Assembly (NCBI GenBank): GCA_964628385.1
Contig: CAZVOD010000002.1
Span: 1-64,000 of the forward strand
DNA: 64,000 nucleotides
DNA from: JANQPA01 sp964628385
Lineage (GTDB): Bacteria > Bacteroidota > Bacteroidia > Chitinophagales > Saprospiraceae
Direction: 5' to 3'
The notes beneath the pieces are model-generated. The model was given only the letters and a program-made list of their open reading frames with translations. It ran no database searches and was not told the origin of the DNA. Shown piece after piece: positions 59,583 to 64,000 of the stretch. Made by a program: the position numbers and the translations under genes. Position 1 is the first letter of the stretch; every line of letters starts with the position of its first letter.

Positions 59583-62087
59583 CTATTTGATTATTTCTAC
59601 TTTTCTGGTGATGATTCCCTTGTTGGTTTGTATACTCAAGAAGTACATACCCGGATTGAGCTGGCTGATATTGATCGTTTCGTGTGATTCATTAACTTTT
59701 CCGGAATCATAGATTCTCTGCCCTGCGATATTTGACAACATTACCCTTTGAAACTGTCTCTTACCATTGAAGTGAATATTTACTTCATTAAAAGCAGGGT
59801 TAGGATAAACCTGTAACAAATTATCATGATCTTCTTTGGTATCTTCCAGCAGCTCTTCTTGTGAAGGAGCTGTAAGGTCTAGGGTAATATCTAGGCCTTC
59901 CACCAAAACGCCAGTCATTTGACCGGAGCCACTCATCACCGAGCCTGTACCAGAGCCAAAATGAACAACCACTGATTCTTCATTCGGCCTAAACCCAGGA
60001 AGGTCATCAATAACGACCCTCAACCGACCAATCGTACCAAAGCCGGAGATAGACAGGCCATTAGTGCGGGTGTAGGCCGCCTCTACCTTGCCTATCATGT
60101 CGTTGTGTGTCATTGAAAGAATTGGGGAATCGTAAGCCATCCAGCTATTATTATTGAAAGAAACTTCCATCTTTTCAGGGTCAAAAAATACAGGATTGTA
60201 CTTTACAGGAAATGTAAAACCATAAACATCTTCTGCCGGCTGTATCTCGGAACCCAACAAAACATCAAATTCGAGAACATCACCCGGAGATGCTGATGTA
60301 GCTCCCTGTAACACAATTCTATTCTTTATCTTGGGTAAAGAAGAAGGGATCAAAGAGTGGGTTCTACCGTAATTCTCACTGATAATTGAAGTGTCTGACG
60401 CTGTAATGGTGCTATCGCCATTCGCATCCACGTGCTTAAGATCATTGAGATTATCAGTGTTGGCGCCCCAGTTCCTTCCAAATTCTCCGTACCATTCTTC
60501 GTAGGGATTATCCGCTCTCCTGAGCCCGATTTCGCCCATATGCAACCCAATAGGTAGAAGGTCATTCACGTCCACAACACCATCTAGATTGGTATCGCCG
60601 GGCCAGATACAATCCTCAATACAAAACTCTTCGTCTCCATTGCCGAGATTCAGGATATCTACTTCTATTTTAAGGAACTTCTCGAACTGGCAGGCATTGC
60701 CATCCAGCACACAGTAATTCAACTCAAACTCATCCATACCTTCCTCTATATTCTCATTTGGAATATAAAGCAGTACATTGAATCCTTTAATACGACGTCC
60801 ATAGATAGTGGTATCAGCCGATCCCGGCATGAATACAACTTCCCCCATTTGAGCCTGGGTGGTCACCTCAAATTTATACCCATTAATAGGAATGCTGTAA
60901 GCCACTACTAAAGGTGTTTTCTTTATAGCTGTCATTCTGAACTTTGAGCGGCTAGGCTCAAAATTACTAACGTAAACATATACAGTAGCCGTTTCGGCTG
61001 GCAAAGAGCAATTACCATCCTGTATGGTATAAGTAAACTGATCTACACCCGAAAAACCAGCCATCGGCGTATATTTAAACGTACCGTTAAGGTCGCCTTC
61101 CACGACTTCAAGATTACCATATCTGGGCTGCCCAAACGATAAGCATCCTGAATTAATCCCATAAAGATCATCCTGTAAAACGTTGAATTCGATTGGCTCG
61201 TAGGAAGTCGTGTAAACTGCATCATCAAAAGCAAAAATATTAGGCACCAGGTCCAATACTTTCACCTCCACAACTTTGATTTGACCGTCATCTTCGAAGG
61301 TCAAATAGTCTGTACCCGTAAAATCAACATCTGGAAAATACCTCGGAATTTCACCGGTTCCATCAAAAGTACCATTTTGAGGTTGGATCAATAAGCCGAA
61401 CCTTTGTGGGATAAATACCGCCTGTGGCTTATTCTTTTTCGTAAAAATTCTTAGCGTATCAGGATTGTTTTCACTATCACTATAAACACTTATAGTGACA
61501 GTACCCTGATCGCAGCTCCCGAATTCATCACAGGCAATGTAATTGAAGTGAGTAATACCCGTAAAATCAGCAGCTGGCGTGAAAGTAATAATTTTACCAT
61601 CCGGGCTTACATCTATGGTTCCTCCATTATTCAAAGAAATTTGAGTGATAGTTAAAGAACCTGCATCTAATTTGCCGTTTTTAAAGTCATTGCCCAATAC
61701 ATCAATATCTACGGATACGCTTTGGTTGGTACCAGTAAAATCTCTGTTGGCTTCTACCTCTGATTTGAGAACATTTATGTAGTAAGTAAGGGTTTTGGGA
61801 GTTGCTGGGGGCGCCCAATAGGACACCTGCACCACGTCGTTACCGATGAAACCAGAATTAGGCTGGTACTCCATCACATAATTCTCTACACCTAATGACT
61901 TAACAGTAGCTGTACCATTAGCGGGAACAGAAGAAATAGTAGGTGTTGGAAAAAAATCTAGAGAGGAAAACGTTTGGGAAACGACTGGTTCTTCAATATA
62001 AGTATCTAATAAAATCTGACCGGACAGACCAGTCCCTGACAAAGTAAAAAACCAAAACGCTGTTAAAAGGCGTATTGATACATTCAT
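59583..62087 (-). CDS. T9SS-exported protein with cadherin-like repeats, dockerin-like and cohesin-like segments
   Basis: 834 residues with an N-terminal signal peptide (hydrophobic to about residue 22). Residues about 110-470 hold repeated bacterial Ig/cadherin-like units (VDIDVLGNDFKNGKL, IEFNVLQDDLYG, YTPMAGFSGVDQFTYTI). Residues about 495-570 contain two dockerin-type calcium loops (DTNLDGVVDVNDLL and DANGDSTITASD). Residues about 596-700 look like a cohesin-type sandwich (DVLEFDVLLGSEIQPA-like, YGFTFPVKYNPVFFDP). From 758 to the end is a T9SS sorting domain (LLQVYPNPAFNEV, ending VEIIK). Probably surface-exposed. The 280-base upstream region holds promoters for this gene and the divergent one. 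Confidence 0.82.
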   Translation of the reverse strand: MNVSIRLLTAFWFFTLSGTGLSGQILLDTYIEEPVVSQTFSSLDFFPTPTISSVPANGTATVKSLGVENYVMEYQPNSGFIGNDVVQVSYWAPPATPKTLTYYINVLKSEVEANRDFTGTNQSVSVDIDVLGNDFKNGKLDAGSLTITQISLNNGGTIDVSPDGKIITFTPAADFTGITHFNYIACDEFGSCDQGTVTISVYSDSENNPDTLRIFTKKNKPQAVFIPQRFGLLIQPQNGTFDGTGEIPRYFPDVDFTGTDYLTFEDDGQIKVVEVKVLDLVPNIFAFDDAVYTTSYEPIEFNVLQDDLYGINSGCLSFGQPRYGNLEVVEGDLNGTFKYTPMAGFSGVDQFTYTIQDGNCSLPAETATVYVYVSNFEPSRSKFRMTAIKKTPLVVAYSIPINGYKFEVTTQAQMGEVVFMPGSADTTIYGRRIKGFNVLLYIPNENIEEGMDEFELNYCVLDGNACQFEKFLKIEVDILNLGNGDEEFCIEDCIWPGDTNLDGVVDVNDLLPIGLHMGEIGLRRADNPYEEWYGEFGRNWGANTDNLNDLKHVDANGDSTITASDTSIISENYGRTHSLIPSSLPKIKNRIVLQGATSASPGDVLEFDVLLGSEIQPAEDVYGFTFPVKYNPVFFDPEKMEVSFNNNSWMAYDSPILSMTHNDMIGKVEAAYTRTNGLSISGFGTIGRLRVVIDDLPGFRPNEESVVVHFGSGTGSVMSGSGQMTGVLVEGLDITLDLTAPSQEELLEDTKEDHDNLLQVYPNPAFNEVNIHFNGKRQFQRVMLSNIAGQRIYDSGKVNESHETINISQLNPGMYFLSIQTNKGIITRKVEIIK

Positions 62088-62141
62088 GGTTCGTGGATTT
62101 TAATTCATTGCTTAATGGACTTTTGCCCTTCGTATACATAA

Positions 62142-62149
62142 CAAATTTA
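62142..62149 (-). promoter_or_regulatory. Candidate -7 box (TAAATTTG) of the T9SS gene
   Basis: Minus-strand TAAATTTG fits TAnnTTTG and lies ~55 bases before the ATG at 62087. No -33 box was found at the right distance. Confidence 0.35.
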
Positions 62150-62270
62150 CATTATTTTAAGCTTAATAGGAAATAAAAATATTCACAATCGCGTATTTAT
62201 AATTACCGACTTACCCTACAAACAAGTATATATTTGATAGTCAGCACAGTACATTTTGAAGGCAAATGAA

Positions 62271-62302
62271 ATTGTGAAAAAAAAAATTTAAGCTTAGCTT
62301 TG
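62271..62302 (+). promoter_or_regulatory. Candidate promoter (ATTG-N20-TAGCTTTG) of the helical-repeat gene
   Basis: TAGCTTTG at 62295-62302 matches TAnnTTTG, and ATTG at 62271-62274 matches three of four bases of the -33 TTTG at the ideal 20-base spacing. Transcription would start near 62307, just before a short upstream reading frame. Confidence 0.5.
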
Positions 62303-62308
62303 TATAAC

Positions 62309-62371
62309 ATGAAAAAAGCTATGTTTTGTAATGCAAATTCCCAAAAAAAGGAGCAAACGTCACTTAAATGA
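62309..62371 (+). CDS. Possible 20-residue leader peptide overlapping the next start
   Basis: ATG at 62309 opens a frame reading MKKAMFCNANSQKKEQTSLK, and its TGA (62369-62371) overlaps the ATG of the following gene at 62368 in an ATGA junction. The peptide is basic and lysine/glutamine-rich. It would be the first start codon on the transcript from the promoter at 62271-62302. It may be a translational-coupling leader or chance; there is no homology evidence. Confidence 0.25.
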   Translation: MKKAMFCNANSQKKEQTSLK

Positions 62372-63795
62372 GAAGCACAAAACTGTACTCCATACTATCC
62401 AAGTTTACGAGGATCGAGCAAAATAGATTCAGAAAGTATATTCAATCTCCTTATTTCAACAGGAGCCTGGCACTGGTTGAACTTTTTGAATATTTGGCCA
62501 AAGAAATCAATGGTGAGGTCAGCAGTTCGATGTCAAAAGAAGAAATATGGAAGCATATCAACCCTGATCTTGAATACGATGATGTTCGGTTTAGAAAATA
62601 CAACTCCGACCTGCTAAAGCTCGTAGAGCGATACCTGGCCCAGCAATCCTACGAGAAAGATCCGGCTTACGAAGCCTCCTTTCTCATTGAAGCGATTGGA
62701 GAGAAAAAGCTGGAAAAACTATATACTTCGGCCGTAAAGACAGCACATCGGGCGGCCAGTCAAACGCCTTATGAATCATCAGATGCCTTTTATCATCGCT
62801 ATAGGATTCAACGCAACTATTACAACCTTACGGAGGCAGAAACCAAGCGATCTGACAAAAGTAACGTAGAAGATATCAACAAATATCTGGACTTATTCTA
62901 CATCTGCGAAAAGCTCAAGTTCTATATCGCTTCCCTCAGCCGTAAGCGAGTAGCTTCTCACGATTATAACATTCAACTAGTTGAAGACTTACTAAAATAT
63001 CTGGATAACCACGAATACTTGGAATATCCCAGAATAGGGTTGTATTATCTGGCTTGCCAGTTGTACTTACAGCCAGAGCAAGAAAGTTATTTTACTCAAT
63101 TACAGGCTTTGTTAAATAAATTTGCGCTTAGCATTCCGCCTGAAGAAGCGGTGAATGATATTTACGGATCTGCAGAAAACTATTGCGTAAGAAAGATAAC
63201 TGAAGGAAATGAAAATTATTATAAGGACCTTTTTGCAATCTATCAGGAAAAGATTGAAAATGGGCTAGCAATTGCAGATGGTCACATTTCTCCCTGGGTT
63301 TATCGCAATACAGTTACTACCGGGCTACGACTAGAGGAGTTTGACTGGATAGAATCGTTCATTTATGACTATAAAAAAAACCTCCCGGAAGCCTACCGTG
63401 AAAATGCCTTTACCTTTAGTCTTGCTCAGCTTTATTTTTATCAAAAGAAATTCAGTAAGGTTATTGAATTGCTCAGAGAGGTGGAATATGACGATTTCTC
63501 TTACAGTTTGAACTCCAAAACTATATTACTGGCTACTTATTATGAAATGGATGAGATTGAACCGTTGTATTCTCTTTTTGAAAGTTTCAGGGTTTATTTG
63601 AACAGAAACAAGCTAATTACGGATAGTCGGAAGGTGGTTTATAAAAACCTTATCAAATTTACCAAAAAGCTAACGAATATCACCCCCGGCGACCAGTCCA
63701 GCCTCAAAAAGATCAAAAAAGAAGTTGAAGACACCCCCAATATCGTTAACAAAGGTTGGCTTATCCAGAAAATCGAAGAACTAGAAGGCGTTTAG
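62368..63795 (+). CDS. Helical-repeat (TPR-like) protein, hypothetical
   Basis: 475 residues, no signal peptide or membrane helix. Almost all helical, with TPR-like pairs (FSLAQLYFYQKKFSKVIELL near 350-370; ILLATYYEMDEIEPLYSLFESF near 390-411). The N-terminus KLYSILSKFTRIEQNRFRKY and the LVERYLAQQSYEKDP segment are a pattern I recall from a Saprospiria-specific family without known function. A GGAG lies 14 bases before the ATG. Last four bases overlap the convergent partial gene. Confidence 0.6.
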   Translation: MRSTKLYSILSKFTRIEQNRFRKYIQSPYFNRSLALVELFEYLAKEINGEVSSSMSKEEIWKHINPDLEYDDVRFRKYNSDLLKLVERYLAQQSYEKDPAYEASFLIEAIGEKKLEKLYTSAVKTAHRAASQTPYESSDAFYHRYRIQRNYYNLTEAETKRSDKSNVEDINKYLDLFYICEKLKFYIASLSRKRVASHDYNIQLVEDLLKYLDNHEYLEYPRIGLYYLACQLYLQPEQESYFTQLQALLNKFALSIPPEEAVNDIYGSAENYCVRKITEGNENYYKDLFAIYQEKIENGLAIADGHISPWVYRNTVTTGLRLEEFDWIESFIYDYKKNLPEAYRENAFTFSLAQLYFYQKKFSKVIELLREVEYDDFSYSLNSKTILLATYYEMDEIEPLYSLFESFRVYLNRNKLITDSRKVVYKNLIKFTKKLTNITPGDQSSLKKIKKEVEDTPNIVNKGWLIQKIEELEGV

Positions 63796-64000
63796 TCCAA
63801 CAATTCCACTTGCATCCACAGGGGTTGATGGTCGGAAAAGCGAAAATTCATATTCAACCCTTTGATCTTTCGATAGCGTAAATTAGGGGATATTAAAAAG
63901 TAGTCAATAACCGTTACAAAGGTTTCTTTGGGAACAAAAGGATCCTTGACGCTTCTGTTAGTAGGCGTACTAGGATCATACACCCAAACCCAATCTTCAG
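63792..64000 (-). CDS. Endonuclease/exonuclease/phosphatase family protein, C-terminal part
   Basis: The frame is open from the window edge to the stop at 63792-63794, about 68 residues. TVIDYFLISPNL and FSDHQPLWMQVEL are the last conserved blocks of the family (the D in IDY and the SDH catalytic motif before the final strand). The gene starts outside the window. Relatives cleave phosphodiester or phosphate bonds; the substrate cannot be told from this end. Confidence 0.75.
   Translation of the reverse strand, partial: EDWVWVYDPSTPTNRSVKDPFVPKETFVTVIDYFLISPNLRYRKIKGLNMNFRFSDHQPLWMQVELLD

Noticed and set aside
59502..59687. Plus-strand 61-codon frame after the hairpin array
   Set aside because: It is antisense to the conserved T9SS tail of the minus-strand gene over more than half its length; no domain seen.
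1..64000. tRNA, rRNA, tmRNA or RNase P RNA genes
   Set aside because: No T-loop GTTCRA box in a cloverleaf context and no conserved cores of the larger RNAs were seen on either strand.

Overview
The window looks like a chromosomal segment of a free-living member of the Bacteroidota, most likely the Saprospiria (Lewinella/Haliscomenobacter-type). This is inferred from three things. Secreted proteins end in the type IX secretion (T9SS) C-terminal sorting domain. Promoters fit the Bacteroidota consensus TTTG-N19-21-TAnnTTTG. Several families typical of this phylum are present: the TamL lipoprotein, a PorV/PorQ-like porin, LytS/LytTR regulators and the carboxyspermidine polyamine route. Most of the sequence is moderately AT-rich; the first ~1.2 kb is visibly richer in G+C. 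No tRNA, rRNA, insertion sequence, integrase, prophage or CRISPR array was found.

Layout. 1-1207: end of an SDR/epimerase-type gene and a small sulfotransferase-fold gene. 1389-3932: two tandem paralogous secreted beta-helix proteins. About 4169-4256: the signal recognition particle RNA with a textbook promoter. 4487-10.7 kb: housekeeping genes (transaldolase-like fsa, an ArsC/Spx-like protein, hemF, a LuxE-like acyl ligase, a TrmH-family methyltransferase) plus a lipoprotein and a subtilisin-like protease. 10.8-24.1 kb: the most unusual part, with a methyltransferase, a double CbxX-type AAA+ ATPase carrying a duplicated beta-rich N-terminus, a ~2000-residue T9SS protein with eight DUF4397-type repeats, and a divergent ClpB-like AAA+ protein. 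24.1-38.5 kb: a thioesterase/lipB cluster, a PorV/PorQ-like porin with a structured leader, a polyamine locus (carboxynorspermidine dehydrogenase, nspC, agmatinase family) linked to prmC and fmt, a gamma-glutamyltransferase, an MBL hydrolase, a double-NBD peptide ABC ATPase and RNase D. 38.6-52.3 kb: an AsmA protein, a zinc-ribbon protein, a short DUF2256 gene, an orphan COX3, a degenerate PurL homologue, a TlpA-like lipoprotein, a SpoU methyltransferase, TamL, nth and purM. 52.5-64 kb: an M23 peptidase, YqgE, fabD, folE-queD, a LytS/LytTR two-component pair, an intergenic array of three hairpin units, a dockerin/cohesin-like T9SS protein, a helical-repeat protein and the end of an endonuclease/exonuclease/phosphatase gene.

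Functional links visible from gene order are few but clear. The carboxynorspermidine dehydrogenase-nspC-prmC operon is divergent from agmatinase-fmt and covers several steps of spermidine synthesis. folE-queD supplies the first two steps towards 7-deazaguanines. The histidine kinase and LytTR regulator form one operon. The most promising leads for something new are the triple hairpin array at 58.93-59.34 kb, the PurL-like protein that has lost the catalytic signatures, the pair of unusual AAA+ proteins flanking the giant repeat protein, and the structured leader before the porin gene.
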